Source: Cohaesibacter haloalkalitolerans (GTDB lineage Bacteria > Pseudomonadota > Alphaproteobacteria > Rhizobiales > Cohaesibacteraceae). From it: 64,000 nt of DNA. The stretch lies in contig NZ_QNUM01000007.1 of assembly GCF_003574655.1 (NCBI RefSeq), forward strand, positions 186,001-250,000. Direction: 5' to 3'. The first letter of the stretch is position 1, and every line of letters starts with the position of its first letter. The notes beneath the pieces are model-generated. The model worked only from the letters and a program-made list of their open reading frames with translations, ran no database searches and was not told the DNA's origin. The translations under genes and the position numbers were made by a program. Below, one piece after another: positions 16,759 through 26,426 of this stretch.

Positions 16759-17640
16759 TCAGAGCGCCCCAACCTCGCGCAACACGGCGGCAATTTCCGC
16801 ACGAGCACTTTCGCCCAGAGGCGCCTGCGGGGCAACCGGGTTGCCCACCTTGAAGCCCTGCAGATCGAGCGCGGCCTTGATGCAGCCGGCAATGGAATAT
16901 TTGGCGAAGATCTCGTTGATCCTCCAGAGTGGTCGCTGCAGATCCATGGCCTTTTCCCAGTCGCCCCTCTGGGCGGCCTCATAAAGGGCGATGCTCTGCT
17001 TTGGCACGATACAGGCCGGGCCAGCCATCCAGCCGACACCGCCAATCATCATGACGCAGGCAGGAATATGGGCCGAGGCGGAAAAGACCTCCATGCGGCC
17101 ACGGGTGCGCTCGATGATGGAGAGCAGCCGACCAGTGTTGGTGGAGGCATCCTTGATGTAGCGGATATTCTCGATATGGCTCAGTCGTTCGATGACCGGC
17201 AGCGTCAGATCGGAGCGTTGGAACTGCGGGTTGGTGTAGAGCACCACCGGCTTGCCGTCGGCGGCCTTGGCGATTTCGGTGAAATAGCTCTCGACACCCG
17301 CTTCATTCACCGGGAAATAGGCTTCCAGAATGGCGAGAATGCCATCCGCTCCGGCATTGATCATGTGGCGGGTCTGGGCAACGGCGTCTGCCGTCGAGGT
17401 CGAGGCGACCCCGGCGACAACGGGCACCCTGCCCCTTGCCGCCTTGATGACGGTATCAACCACTTCGTTGCGCTGGTCCTGCGAGAGATAGGCGAACTCT
17501 CCTGTGCTGCCGAGCGGGGTCAGCCCGTGCACCCCGGCATCAATGAGATGATCCACCAGATCGGTCAGAACTCCCTTCATCACCACGCCGTCAGGGGTGA
17601 CCGGCGAGACGAGATAGGGAAAGACACCGCGAAAAGACAT
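16759..17640 (-). CDS. Dihydrodipicolinate synthase/N-acetylneuraminate lyase family aldolase
   Basis: A 293-residue class I aldolase-type protein. The substrate carboxylate motif 'GSTGE' is near residue 44, the catalytic tyrosine lies in 'LYTNP' near 134, and the Schiff-base lysine lies in 'YIKDAS' near 160. Family members handle pyruvate-type donors. It is the last gene of the nucleoside operon, 62 bp after ribokinase, so it is probably not the housekeeping DapA; its role with nucleosides is not obvious. Start ATG 17640 follows an AGAGGAATT ribosome-binding site. Confidence 0.85.
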   Translation of the reverse strand: MSFRGVFPYLVSPVTPDGVVMKGVLTDLVDHLIDAGVHGLTPLGSTGEFAYLSQDQRNEVVDTVIKAARGRVPVVAGVASTSTADAVAQTRHMINAGADGILAILEAYFPVNEAGVESYFTEIAKAADGKPVVLYTNPQFQRSDLTLPVIERLSHIENIRYIKDASTNTGRLLSIIERTRGRMEVFSASAHIPACVMMIGGVGWMAGPACIVPKQSIALYEAAQRGDWEKAMDLQRPLWRINEIFAKYSIAGCIKAALDLQGFKVGNPVAPQAPLGESARAEIAAVLREVGAL

Positions 17641-17702
17641 GATCGAATTCCTCTCAAAAGGCATGACCGGACCCGATGCACAGATCGGGTCCGCATCCTC
17701 TG

Positions 17703-18587
17703 CTATTCAATTTCGGATGCAAGAGGGATGGACGGTTGAGCGCCATTCTTGCAGCAGGCCAGACTGGCGGCCTTGACAGCCATGCGCGTCGCCGCGACAG
17801 GATCGGCGCCATCGGCCAGCATCTTGCAGAAATAGCCGCAGAAGGTGTCGCCTGCACCAGTGGTGTCGACGACGGTTTCCAGCTTCGGCGACGGCACGAC
17901 CACAGGCTCCCTGCCCGGCTCGACCACCATGGCCCCGTCGGCTCCAAGGGTGACGATCAGCAGGCGGTTGTTCTCATCGGCAAAGGCTCTGGCTCTCTCC
18001 ACCCTGGGGCCTGTACCCGGCATCAGGGCGTCAAACTCGGTTTCGTTCGAGATGACCACATCCACCTTGTTGGCGAGGGCGATATAGTCGGTCTGGAACG
18101 GCGCGGTATTGAGCACGCTTTTTGCCCCGGCGCTTTTAGCCAGATCAATGGCCTTGTCGATGGCCGCAAGGGGAATTTCCTGCTGCAGCAGCAGGATGTC
18201 GCCTTTGGACAGGTCGGCCAGTGTGGCCTCGGCGGTTGCAACGGAAACCTCACCATTGGCTCCCTTGACGATGGCGATGGTGTTCTCGCCACTGTCCTCA
18301 ACCTGAATGAAGGCAAGGCCGGTGCTGTCGTTGCAAACCCCGGTGCGGGAGAGATCCACCCCGGCGTCCTTCAGAAGCGCCAGCGCCAGATCGGCGTGGC
18401 TGTCGGCCCCAGTGAGGCCAACCATGCGCACATTCCCTCCGGCGCGCCGCACGGCAAGGGCCTGATTGGCTCCCTTGCCACCGGCAGACATGGCAAAGCC
18501 CCTGGTGGGAATGGTCTCGCCGGGGCGCGGGAAGTCCGCAACCCGGATCACCATGTCGAGATTTATGGATCCGAAAACCGTAATCAT
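17703..18587 (-). CDS. rbsK: Ribokinase (PfkB family)
   Basis: A 294-residue sugar kinase that phosphorylates ribose to ribose 5-phosphate. Ribokinase features are the N-terminal '[11 protein letters not shown]', '[16 protein letters not shown]' near residue 40, and the ATP/anion-hole signature '[13 protein letters not shown]' near 250. Length is normal for the family. It sits 24 bp after an ABC ATPase gene in the same operon as two nucleoside hydrolases, which would release the ribose it uses. The local partnership makes ribokinase more likely than other PfkB sugar kinases. Confidence 0.9.
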   Translation of the reverse strand: MITVFGSINLDMVIRVADFPRPGETIPTRGFAMSAGGKGANQALAVRRAGGNVRMVGLTGADSHADLALALLKDAGVDLSRTGVCNDSTGLAFIQVEDSGENTIAIVKGANGEVSVATAEATLADLSKGDILLLQQEIPLAAIDKAIDLAKSAGAKSVLNTAPFQTDYIALANKVDVVISNETEFDALMPGTGPRVERARAFADENNRLLIVTLGADGAMVVEPGREPVVVPSPKLETVVDTTGAGDTFCGYFCKMLADGADPVAATRMAVKAASLACCKNGAQPSIPLASEIE

Positions 18588-18611
18588 CTGAGATGCTCCC
18601 TTTCTTCCGCC

Positions 18612-19652
18612 TCAGCCCTTGTCATTGAGATGGCAGGCGGACATGTGCCCGGACGCGACCTCCTTGAGCGGTGGCCTTGCCTGCTTGCATATGTCCATAG
18701 CATGCGGGCAGCGGGGATGGAAATGACACCCGGACGGCGGCTTCAGTGGTGAGGGAATTTCACCCTTGATGGTGTGGAACGACGAGTGCCGCCGCTTGAG
18801 GCTCGGCACCTGCCCCAGCAGCGCCTGGGTGTAGGGATGGTTGGGCTTGGCAAACAGGTCTGCTGTCGTGCCCTGCTCGACAATCCGGCCCAGATACATC
18901 ACCACGACCCGGTCAGAGATGTGGCGGACCACGCCGATGTCATGGCTGACAAACAGGTAGGCCAGATCATATTCATCGCGCAAGTCCATGAACAGGTTGA
19001 TGATCTGCGCCTGAATGGAGACGTCGAGCGAGGCCACTGCCTCATCGCAGACAACCAGCTCGGGCCGCACGGCAAGGGCGCGGGCGATGCCGATCCGCTG
19101 GCGCTGACCACCGGAGAACTGGTGCGGGAAGCGGTTCTGGGTGGTCGGGTCGACGCCGCACTGAAGCAGCACCTTCTCGATGTGGGCTGTCATCTCCGCT
19201 TCCGGAACGACCTTGTGATAGCGGGCCGCTTCCGAAACGGCCTTGCCGATACGATAGCGCGGGTTGAGAGAATCCAGCGGATCCTGAAAGATCATCTGGA
19301 TCTTGAGCTGAAACCGTCTTGCCTCTTCCGACGAGACATGGGCAACATCGTCACCGTTATAGAGAATGCGGCCTTCGGTCGGGTTGTCGATACCGGCAAC
19401 GATCCGGCCAAGAGTGGACTTGCCACAGCCGGATTCCCCCACGAGCCCCACCACTTCACGGCGATGGATGGCGAAGGATGCGTCATCCACCGCATGCACG
19501 GTGCGGCGGTTGATGGGTGCACCAAGGCGGGCGGCCAGTTTGGCGGCAAAGTCGGGCTTGCGCTCGAAGCGCCGGGTGACATGGTCGATTTCCAGCAAAG
19601 GCGCCTGTTGGTCGTCTGCGGTTGCCAGTTGGGTCTGGGAATTGGAGATCAT
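18612..19652 (-). CDS. Oligopeptide/nucleoside-type ABC transporter ATP-binding protein (OppF/DppF-like)
   Basis: A 346-residue ATPase of the Opp/Dpp family. Walker A is 'GESGCGKST', the ABC signature 'FSGGQRQRIGIARAL', and Walker B 'LVVCDEAVASLDVS'. The C-terminal oligopeptide-transporter domain contains the cysteine pattern 'GCHFHPRCPHAMDIC', likely an Fe-S or metal site as in DppD/DppF. Start ATG 19652 overlaps the stop of the upstream ATPase by ATGA, implying translational coupling; a longer frame to 19688 is not needed. It powers the permeases encoded upstream. Confidence 0.92.
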   Translation of the reverse strand: MISNSQTQLATADDQQAPLLEIDHVTRRFERKPDFAAKLAARLGAPINRRTVHAVDDASFAIHRREVVGLVGESGCGKSTLGRIVAGIDNPTEGRILYNGDDVAHVSSEEARRFQLKIQMIFQDPLDSLNPRYRIGKAVSEAARYHKVVPEAEMTAHIEKVLLQCGVDPTTQNRFPHQFSGGQRQRIGIARALAVRPELVVCDEAVASLDVSIQAQIINLFMDLRDEYDLAYLFVSHDIGVVRHISDRVVVMYLGRIVEQGTTADLFAKPNHPYTQALLGQVPSLKRRHSSFHTIKGEIPSPLKPPSGCHFHPRCPHAMDICKQARPPLKEVASGHMSACHLNDKG

Positions 19653-20656
19653 GAGATTTGTTCTCCCTGACTGATCGGGTGCACACAACGGACATGACGT
19701 CCGGCGCCCTGTTCGACCAGATCAACGTCATTGAGACAGTCGAGCTGGACATAGGGGCAGCGAGGATGGAACCGGCACCCCTTCGGCATGCGGTCGATGG
19801 GCGGCGTCATACCCGGAATCTGGAACAGGCGGGCACCGGGCTCGTTGTCCGACGGAATGGAGCGGATGAGCCCCTGCGTATAGGGATGCAGCGGCCGGTC
19901 CAGAATGTCGTCCAGCGGCCCCTCTTCCACGACGGAGCCGGCATACATCACATAGACGCGCTGGGTCAGTTCTGCGACCACGGTGAGGTCGTGGGTGATC
20001 CAGATGAGCGCCGTGTCGCGTTCCTTGCAGAGTTTCTGCATCTCGGCAATGATCTGAGCCTGAATGGTCACATCGAGCGCTGTGGTCGGCTCGTCGGCGA
20101 TGATCAGGTCCGGGTTATTGAGCATCGCAATGGCAATGGCCACGCGCTGGCGCATACCGCCGGAGAACTGGTGAGGATAGGCATAGAGCCGTTCTTCCGG
20201 ATCAGGAATACCGACCATGCCGAGGGCATCGCGGCAGCGGTTGCGGGCAATGGTCTTGTCGATCTTGGGATCATGGGCGGTGATGGCCTCCATCATCTGC
20301 GTGTCGATGCGCAGAACCGGATTGAGCGTCATCATCGGATCCTGAAAGATCATCGCCATGCGGTCACCGCGCAGCGCCCTGAGGCGTTTGGCAGGCACTT
20401 TGCGCAGATCCTCGCCATTGAGCAGAATCTCGCCTTTCGAGACCCGGCCCGGCCGATCGATGAGGCCCATGATGGACAGGCCTGTCACCGACTTGCCGGA
20501 CCCGGATTCGCCCACCAAACCTACGATTTCACCCGGCTTGATCGCCAGATTGACATTGCGGACGGCCGCGATGGCGCCCTTGTCGCCATCAAACACGGTC
20601 TCCAGACCGCGCAATTCAAGGGTATAGTCTGATCTGCCAGTCATGCTTGTCATCAT
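19649..20656 (-). CDS. Oligopeptide/nucleoside-type ABC transporter ATP-binding protein (OppD/DppD-like)
   Basis: A 335-residue ATPase. Walker A is 'GESGSGKSV', the signature '[15 protein letters not shown]', Walker B '[14 protein letters not shown]'. A cysteine-containing C-terminal Opp domain follows ('[15 protein letters not shown]'). Start ATG 20656 lies four bases after the permease stop with AAGGA upstream; ATGs at 20653 and 20644 are alternatives. It pairs with the OppF-like ATPase to form the heterodimeric motor. Confidence 0.92.
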   Translation of the reverse strand: MMTSMTGRSDYTLELRGLETVFDGDKGAIAAVRNVNLAIKPGEIVGLVGESGSGKSVTGLSIMGLIDRPGRVSKGEILLNGEDLRKVPAKRLRALRGDRMAMIFQDPMMTLNPVLRIDTQMMEAITAHDPKIDKTIARNRCRDALGMVGIPDPEERLYAYPHQFSGGMRQRVAIAIAMLNNPDLIIADEPTTALDVTIQAQIIAEMQKLCKERDTALIWITHDLTVVAELTQRVYVMYAGSVVEEGPLDDILDRPLHPYTQGLIRSIPSDNEPGARLFQIPGMTPPIDRMPKGCRFHPRCPYVQLDCLNDVDLVEQGAGRHVRCVHPISQGEQIS

Positions 20657-20660
20657 GGGT

Positions 20661-21626
20661 CTAGTCCTTGAACTTCGGATTGAGCACATCGCGCAGACGG
20701 TCGCCGACGAGATTGATGCCAACGATCAGCAAGAGCAGGGCAACGCCGGGGAATACCGAGATCCACCAGTCACCGGACAGCATGTATTTGTTGCCATTCG
20801 AGATCAGCAGCCCAAGGGACGGCTCGGTCACCGGCAGGCCGATGCCAAGGAAGGACAGCGTCGCTTCAAGACTGACGGCATAGGCGACGCGCATGGTGGC
20901 CACAACGATCAACGGCGGCAGACAGTTGGGCAGGATGTGGTTGAGGGTCACCATGCGGGAGGGCAGCGCCAGACAGCGGGCCGCATCCACATAGGTTCGT
21001 CCGCGTTCCACCAGAGCGGCCCCACGCACGGTTCGAGCGTAATAGGCCCATTGGGTGACGACCAGCGCAACGATGATCTTGTCAACGCCCTGCCCCAGAA
21101 TGGCCAGCAGAATGAGGGCAACCAGAATGGGCGGGAAGCTCAGCTGGATATCAACCAGACGCATCACCAGCGTGTCGATGCGACCGCCGAAATAGGCGCT
21201 GACAAGGCCCATGACAGAGCCGATGACCAGTGCGATGCCCGCCGAGGCGATGCCGACGAAGATACTGGTTCTGAGACCATAGAGGATGGCGCTGAAAAGG
21301 TCGCGCCCCTGATCGTCGGTGCCCAGCCAGTAGGTCATGCCGGAGAAGCTCTCCGACCCCGGAGACAACCGGTTGTCCATGATGTCGAGCACGGCAAGAT
21401 CATAGGGGTTTTGCGGTGCGATCCAGTGGGCGAACAGGGCCGCAAGCAGCAACAGCACGACGATCAATGTGCCGACGAGACCCAGCGGATCGGTCAGCAC
21501 GCGCTTGATGGCGCGGCGGACGGGACGTGCTGGCGGCTCGGGCGGGAAGCTGTTGGCAGCCGCGATCTCGGCTGCGAGTTCCGGCGGAATGGTGCCTTGT
21601 TTCATTTCGGTGGTCAGGTCGGTCAT
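20661..21626 (-). CDS. ABC transporter permease (OppC/DppC-like)
   Basis: A 321-residue inner-membrane permease with about six hydrophobic segments. The N-terminal 'DPLGLVGTLIVVLLLLAALFAHWIAP' and the 'LGTDDQGRDLFSAILYGLRTSI' segment are typical of OppC-type permeases. The EAA-like cytoplasmic loop lies near 'YVDAARCLALPSRMVTLNHILPNCLPP'. Its start overlaps the upstream permease stop by ATGA. Context assigns it to nucleoside import. Confidence 0.92.
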   Translation of the reverse strand: MTDLTTEMKQGTIPPELAAEIAAANSFPPEPPARPVRRAIKRVLTDPLGLVGTLIVVLLLLAALFAHWIAPQNPYDLAVLDIMDNRLSPGSESFSGMTYWLGTDDQGRDLFSAILYGLRTSIFVGIASAGIALVIGSVMGLVSAYFGGRIDTLVMRLVDIQLSFPPILVALILLAILGQGVDKIIVALVVTQWAYYARTVRGAALVERGRTYVDAARCLALPSRMVTLNHILPNCLPPLIVVATMRVAYAVSLEATLSFLGIGLPVTEPSLGLLISNGNKYMLSGDWWISVFPGVALLLLIVGINLVGDRLRDVLNPKFKD

Positions 21627-22600
21627 TCGGATCCCCCGTCAATTTTGACGCGTGGGTCAACAAGCGTGTAAGCCAGATCCACAATCAGGTTGATCACTGT
21701 AAACATCAGCACCGTGATCATCAGATAGGCGAGGATGACAGGGCGGTCGAGCGTCGTGATGGCATCGATGATCAGCTTGCCCATGCCCGGCCAGGAGAAG
21801 ATGGTTTCGGTGACCACGGCAAAGGCGATGAGCGCCCCGAGTTCCAGACCGACCACGGTGATCAGCGGGATCAGGGTGTTTTTCAGCACATGCAGGAAGA
21901 CGACGCGCCATTCACTGATGCCCTTGGCGCGGGCAAAGCGCACATATTCGGACTGCAGCGCTTCGGAGACGCCAGCGCGGGTCAGGCGGATGACCAGCGA
22001 AATCTTGAACAGCGCCAGATTGAGCGCTGGCAGGAAGATGTGGGACAGGCCGTCGAGGGTGAGGAAGCTCACCGGCACGCCCAGCACATCGACGGTTTCC
22101 CCCCTGCCCGAGGCAGGCAGGATGTCGAGCTTGACAGCGAACAGCAGGATCATCATCAGGCCGACCCAGAAGGTGGGCAGCGAGAAGCCGAGGATCGAGA
22201 AGGCCATGATGCCGCGTGATTCAGGTCGGGATGGTCTGAGACCGGCAACGACCCCAAGGGGAATGCCGACGACCAAACCCATGAACAGGGCACTGAAGGC
22301 CAGCTCCAGCGTTGCGGGCATGCGTTCGAAGATCAGCCCCAGCGCCGGACGGTTATAAAGAAAGGAGTTCCCCAGATCGCCGGACAAAGCACCCTTGAGG
22401 AAATGCCAATATTGAACCCAGACCGGCTGATCCAGCCCCATGCGCATGATCAGATCGGCGCGCTCCTGAGGCGTTGCGGTGGCCGAGATCATGACATCAA
22501 CCGGGTTGCCAACCAGATAGACGCCAACGAAGACCAGTATCGACATCACCAGCAAGGTGAGGATGGTCTGTCCTCCACGGCGAAGAAGATAGGCAGTCAT
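21623..22600 (-). CDS. ABC transporter permease (OppB/DppB-like)
   Basis: A 325-residue permease with about six membrane segments. It opens 'YLLRRGGQTILTLLVMSILVFVGVYLVGNP', the standard OppB N-terminus, and has the EAA-loop segment 'YVRFARAKGISEWRVVFLHVLKNTLIPLITV'. Start and stop overlap both neighbours by four bases (ATGA), so expression is coupled through the transporter block. Confidence 0.92.
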   Translation of the reverse strand: MTAYLLRRGGQTILTLLVMSILVFVGVYLVGNPVDVMISATATPQERADLIMRMGLDQPVWVQYWHFLKGALSGDLGNSFLYNRPALGLIFERMPATLELAFSALFMGLVVGIPLGVVAGLRPSRPESRGIMAFSILGFSLPTFWVGLMMILLFAVKLDILPASGRGETVDVLGVPVSFLTLDGLSHIFLPALNLALFKISLVIRLTRAGVSEALQSEYVRFARAKGISEWRVVFLHVLKNTLIPLITVVGLELGALIAFAVVTETIFSWPGMGKLIIDAITTLDRPVILAYLMITVLMFTVINLIVDLAYTLVDPRVKIDGGSE

Positions 22601-23646
22601 TGCAGGTCTTCCTCCCTGTTTGTTGTTGTTTGAATTTGGCCGGAATTGTTGCCGTCGACCGCTCGGGAGAGCGCTTTCAGACGGTCAAGGAATAGCGCAC
22701 GGACAGCATCGCTTTCCACGGCATCGGCGATGCAATGGGGCAGTTTGCCCCCCGCCTTGTCGCCTTCCTTCACCTTGGGCAGTTGGCGGCTGGTGTGACC
22801 GGCAAGCTCATGACCGGTGGCGACGGATACCCGCGCCCGGCGCAGGATGAACAGCTCCGGAGCAACCAGCCAGATAACGGTCAACAGGTCATGCACCGGA
22901 CCGCCGGGGCCGCCGTAAAGCGCCGGATTTTCCCGGTCACTGGCACGGAACAGTCGGGCAAAGATCTCACCGATAAGGCCCGCTTCGCGCGCGATGTGGT
23001 CAAGATCCTGCTCAGTGAGGCGGCATTGCCATGTCACATCAAGCGGAAACAGCACCAGCGGCAAGCCGCTTTCAGCCACCATGCGGGCTGCGTGCGGATC
23101 GCTCAACATGTTCATTTCAGCATAGGGAGCCCGATTACCGAGTGCCTTGAAGGCCCCCCCCATGGCAACGATGGAGGCAATTCCGTCCGCTGAGGCCTTT
23201 GCCCCGGCGAGCTGGATGGCCAGAGCCACGTCGGTCATAGGGCCGGTGGCGACAAGGGTCAGCGGTCGCTTCGTTACCGCTGCGTCGGTGATGGCATGGG
23301 CCATGGCGACTGCGGCTGGCTGTGCCGGGGCAACGGCGATGGACCGGACCGCAGGCAAGCTGTCTTCCTGATCCGCCAGATGATCCCGGAAGGTCCCCAG
23401 CGCCTTGTGTGCGCCAAAGATCTGGTCGCGCAACAAGGGCGAGTTTGAACCGGCATGACAGGGCGTTGCCGCAGCGCCTGCCAGATCGCAGGTAAAGCGG
23501 GCATTTGCCCAAGCTGTTTCGACGGATACGTTGCCTGCAACGGCACCAACACCCAGCAATTCGATATCCCGGTCAGCCAATGAAAAAAGAATGGCGGCCA
23601 TGTCATCAATGCCGGGGTCGCAAGAGAGGAATATCCGTTTGCTCAT
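22597..23646 (-). CDS. Nucleoside hydrolase (IUNH family), second copy
   Basis: A 349-residue inosine/uridine-preferring nucleoside hydrolase-type enzyme, which cleaves the N-glycosidic bond of ribonucleosides to ribose and base. The calcium-binding motif 'CDPGIDD' is intact near residue 10, although the residue before it is Ser instead of the usual Asp. 'ATGPMTDVALAI' and 'NMLSDPHAARMV' are further conserved parts. Its C-terminus is longer than in the first copy. Start ATG 23646 is four bases after the preceding stop with AGGGTGACG upstream. The two copies differ enough to suggest different base preferences. Confidence 0.87.
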   Translation of the reverse strand: MSKRIFLSCDPGIDDMAAILFSLADRDIELLGVGAVAGNVSVETAWANARFTCDLAGAAATPCHAGSNSPLLRDQIFGAHKALGTFRDHLADQEDSLPAVRSIAVAPAQPAAVAMAHAITDAAVTKRPLTLVATGPMTDVALAIQLAGAKASADGIASIVAMGGAFKALGNRAPYAEMNMLSDPHAARMVAESGLPLVLFPLDVTWQCRLTEQDLDHIAREAGLIGEIFARLFRASDRENPALYGGPGGPVHDLLTVIWLVAPELFILRRARVSVATGHELAGHTSRQLPKVKEGDKAGGKLPHCIADAVESDAVRALFLDRLKALSRAVDGNNSGQIQTTTNREEDLQ

Positions 23647-23650
23647 CACG

Positions 23651-24628
23651 TCACCCTGATTGGGACAGCGAGCGAATCCGCTCACTCAAAATCGAAAAGA
23701 CGCCATCTGCGTCAACCTTCTGCACGATCTGTGCATTGGGCACTTCACCGGACTGCTCGTACCAGTCGGCTACCGTCTGGCCATAGCACAGTTTGCTGTC
23801 GCATTCGACAAACACGTGGGCCAACTCGCTCTGGAACAGCTGTGGTGCGACCAGATAGACGGTCACCAGCGGGTCGTGCATGGGGCCTCCGTCCGAGCCG
23901 TAACGCTTGGGATCATTGCGCGCCCAGCCGCTCAGCAGTTCATGGGTTGCGGCCAGTGGAGAGCCGGGTTCGCCCCCCCTGAACCACGCAATGCGTTCAG
24001 GGGATGTCATCGCCTGATGGGTCGCATCCAGTGGCAGGGCCACATAGTTGAGACCGGCAGAATAGACGATACTGGCCGCGTGCGGGTCTGCCAGCATGTT
24101 GAATTCGGATGTCAGGGTGCGATTACCGGCAATCCGGTAAGCGCCCCCCATAGAGACGACCCGGTCAATGGCCGACAACAGATCCGGATAGAGCTTGATC
24201 AGCACGGCCAGATTGGTCATCGGTCCAAGAGTGCAGATGGTCAGTGTCATCTGGTCGGCTTTTGCCGCCCGGAGCAGCTCTGCCATTTTCTCGACGGCAT
24301 GCAGTGTCTGCGGTTTGGTAACAGGGGCGGGCAGGACGAGCTTGCCCAGTCCTCCGGCACCGTGGAACTTGCCAAAGATCGGTTCGCCGATCATTGGACG
24401 GTCACAGCCGGGATGGACCGGTATATCGGAGCGGCCAGCCAGTTCCAACACCTTGAGTGCATTCTTCGTACAGACTTCAAGCGGCACATTACCACAAACG
24501 GTGGTGATCGCCTTGACGTCCAGTTCAGGAGAACCAAGCGCAAAGAGGATGGCCAGTGTGTCGTCCACGCCGGGGTCGCAATCGATGATAACTGGTTTGG
24601 GATTGGTCGGAGATGCCGCTGCGGTCAT
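23651..24628 (-). CDS. Nucleoside hydrolase (IUNH family), first copy
   Basis: A 325-residue nucleoside hydrolase with a canonical 'IIDCDPGVDDTLAIL' calcium site, 'TLGPMTNLAVLI' and 'EFNMLADPHAASIV', plus the later 'GGPMHDPLVTVYL' segment holding the last metal ligand. All family metal ligands appear present. No signal peptide is seen, so it acts in the cytoplasm on imported nucleosides. It follows the binding-protein gene after a 96-bp gap containing a strong hairpin. Confidence 0.92.
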   Translation of the reverse strand: MTAAASPTNPKPVIIDCDPGVDDTLAILFALGSPELDVKAITTVCGNVPLEVCTKNALKVLELAGRSDIPVHPGCDRPMIGEPIFGKFHGAGGLGKLVLPAPVTKPQTLHAVEKMAELLRAAKADQMTLTICTLGPMTNLAVLIKLYPDLLSAIDRVVSMGGAYRIAGNRTLTSEFNMLADPHAASIVYSAGLNYVALPLDATHQAMTSPERIAWFRGGEPGSPLAATHELLSGWARNDPKRYGSDGGPMHDPLVTVYLVAPQLFQSELAHVFVECDSKLCYGQTVADWYEQSGEVPNAQIVQKVDADGVFSILSERIRSLSQSG

Positions 24629-24647
24629 GGCACAATCTTTCTGTTAA

Positions 24648-24680
24648 GGCGAAGCGGTGACTGGGAGTCATCGCTTCGCC
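24648..24680 (-). other. Intercistronic hairpin after the binding-protein gene
   Basis: A 15-bp stem (24648-24662 with 24666-24680, one G-T pair) closes a 3-nt loop in the gap between the binding protein and the first nucleoside hydrolase. No T-tract follows. Such hairpins typically stabilise the upstream binding-protein mRNA or partly reduce read-through. Confidence 0.65.
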
Positions 24681-24724
24681 CTTTGGCTCTTGGTAGTGGT
24701 CTGCGGGGTCTTGCTTGTGCGCTG

Positions 24725-26290
24725 CTAGTTTGCAGCGTGAACGTTTTCGGCCAACGTGTATCCGTCGGTCCGACCGTTATAGCTAAGGCTGTCTTTCAGC
24801 CCCCAGGTGTGGGCCAGGAAAAAGACCGGGATCACACCTTCATCCTTCATCGCGATGGTCATGGCTTCCTGAAGAGCCTTGTTACGGGCATCGGCATCCA
24901 GAAGCGAACGGCCGCGCTGGAGGGCTTCGTCAAAGGCAGCAGAGCTGTAACGACCACGGTTACCGGCACCGGAGTTGGCGCTGTAGGTTTCCAGAAGCGG
25001 ACCAAGCACACCGGAGGCTTCCCCGGTTTCAACTGCTGCACCACCCATGATGAAGCTGAATTCCAGCTTGGAGGCGCGGGAGAAATAGACACTCTTTGGC
25101 AGGGTGACGATCTTGGTGTTGATACCGGCGCGGGTGAACATCTGGCCGATGGCCTGAGCCACAAGGCTGTCGTTCGGATAGCGGTCGTTGGAAGCGTGGA
25201 AGGTCAGGTCGAAGCCGTTCGGATAGCCAGCCTCGGCAAACAGTTCCTTGGCCTTCTTGGGATCATACGGATCCGGTTTCAGGCTTTCGACATAACCGGC
25301 ATAGCCATCCGGCACCAGCTGACCGGCAGGAACGCCCTGCTTGTCCATGATGCGATCGATGATTGCCTGACGGTTGATGGCAAGGGAAAGACCGTGGCGG
25401 ACGCGCACGTCCTTAAGCGGGTTTTCACCATTGGGGCCCTTGGCAAATGGCGACACATCCCGATCCTGGTCCATGTGAAGATACATGACGCGGTTCGAGC
25501 TGTTGGTGACAATGGCTGTGCCCTTGTTGGTTTCCAGCGTACCGATGTTTGCCGGAGGAACCTGCTCGATCATGTCAACATCGCCGGAAAGCAGGGAAGC
25601 AACACGGGCAGAGCTGTCGGCAAAGACCTTGAAGGTGACATTGTCCCACTCAGGAGCCTTGCCCCAGTAGTTGTCATTGCGGCTCAACTCAATGGTGCTG
25701 TCCGGAATCCAGCTGACGAATTTATATGGCCCGGTGCCAATGACGCCCTTGCCAGCGTTCAGTTCGGAGCTCGGGGTCGTGCCCTCTTCCGATGGCAGGA
25801 TGGCGATGCGGGACAGGTTGTTGGGCAGCAACGGCATGGCGGTTTCGGTCTTGAACTCAACCGTCATCGGGTCGATGGCCGTAACCGAGCTGATGCCCTT
25901 GACATAAGGCATGAAGGAGCTGGGGCTGTTTTCAGACGCCAGCTTCACGCGTTCGATGGAGGCGACGACGTCTGCCGAGTCCAGATCAGAACCATCGTGG
26001 AACTTAACACCCTCGCGCAGTTTGAACTGCCAGGTAGTGTCGTCGACGGCTTTCCATTCGGTTGCCAGCGCAGGCTGCAACTGCTGGCGGTCGTCCTGAT
26101 TGACCAGTCCATCAAAGATATTGCGGGCCATGGCACTGTTGGTGCCGATCACATAGAATTGCGGGTCCATTGACGTCGGAGAGCCGGCAATACCGATTTT
26201 CAGATCGGCTGCAAAGGCTGCGGGGGCGGCAAGACAGGTTGACAGCAGGCCAGCGGCAAGCGTCATCGCGACGGATGATTTCGATATCAT
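24725..26290 (-). CDS. ABC transporter substrate-binding protein, family 5 (Opp/Dpp type)
   Basis: A 521-residue periplasmic binding protein with a clear Sec signal peptide (cleavage near 'AAFAADL'). Family 5 features are 'SMDPQFYVIGTNSAMARNIFDGL' near the N-terminus and 'WQFKLREGVKFHDGSDLDSADVVASI' near residue 90. Family 5 proteins usually bind peptides, nickel or opines; here the operon's two nucleoside hydrolases and ribokinase point to nucleosides. It is the first gene of the operon. Start ATG 26290 with a GGGAGGAAA ribosome-binding site. A LysR gene diverges upstream. Confidence 0.92.
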   Translation of the reverse strand: MISKSSVAMTLAAGLLSTCLAAPAAFAADLKIGIAGSPTSMDPQFYVIGTNSAMARNIFDGLVNQDDRQQLQPALATEWKAVDDTTWQFKLREGVKFHDGSDLDSADVVASIERVKLASENSPSSFMPYVKGISSVTAIDPMTVEFKTETAMPLLPNNLSRIAILPSEEGTTPSSELNAGKGVIGTGPYKFVSWIPDSTIELSRNDNYWGKAPEWDNVTFKVFADSSARVASLLSGDVDMIEQVPPANIGTLETNKGTAIVTNSSNRVMYLHMDQDRDVSPFAKGPNGENPLKDVRVRHGLSLAINRQAIIDRIMDKQGVPAGQLVPDGYAGYVESLKPDPYDPKKAKELFAEAGYPNGFDLTFHASNDRYPNDSLVAQAIGQMFTRAGINTKIVTLPKSVYFSRASKLEFSFIMGGAAVETGEASGVLGPLLETYSANSGAGNRGRYSSAAFDEALQRGRSLLDADARNKALQEAMTIAMKDEGVIPVFFLAHTWGLKDSLSYNGRTDGYTLAENVHAAN

Positions 26291-26426
26291 AGAATTTCCT
26301 CCCAGTTCTGGTCTTGATTAATGCGCGTCTCAGCTTCCAGGTTGTAATAGCCTAGCGCCGTGAAAGATCAGAACACAATTCAAATTTTCTTGCCGACCTA
26401 TGCCGAAATGTTATATTCTACTTTCT

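Noticed and set aside
23660-26173. Plus-strand open frame of 837 codons
   Set aside because: It runs antisense to three well-supported genes of the nucleoside operon and only reflects high-GC codon bias.
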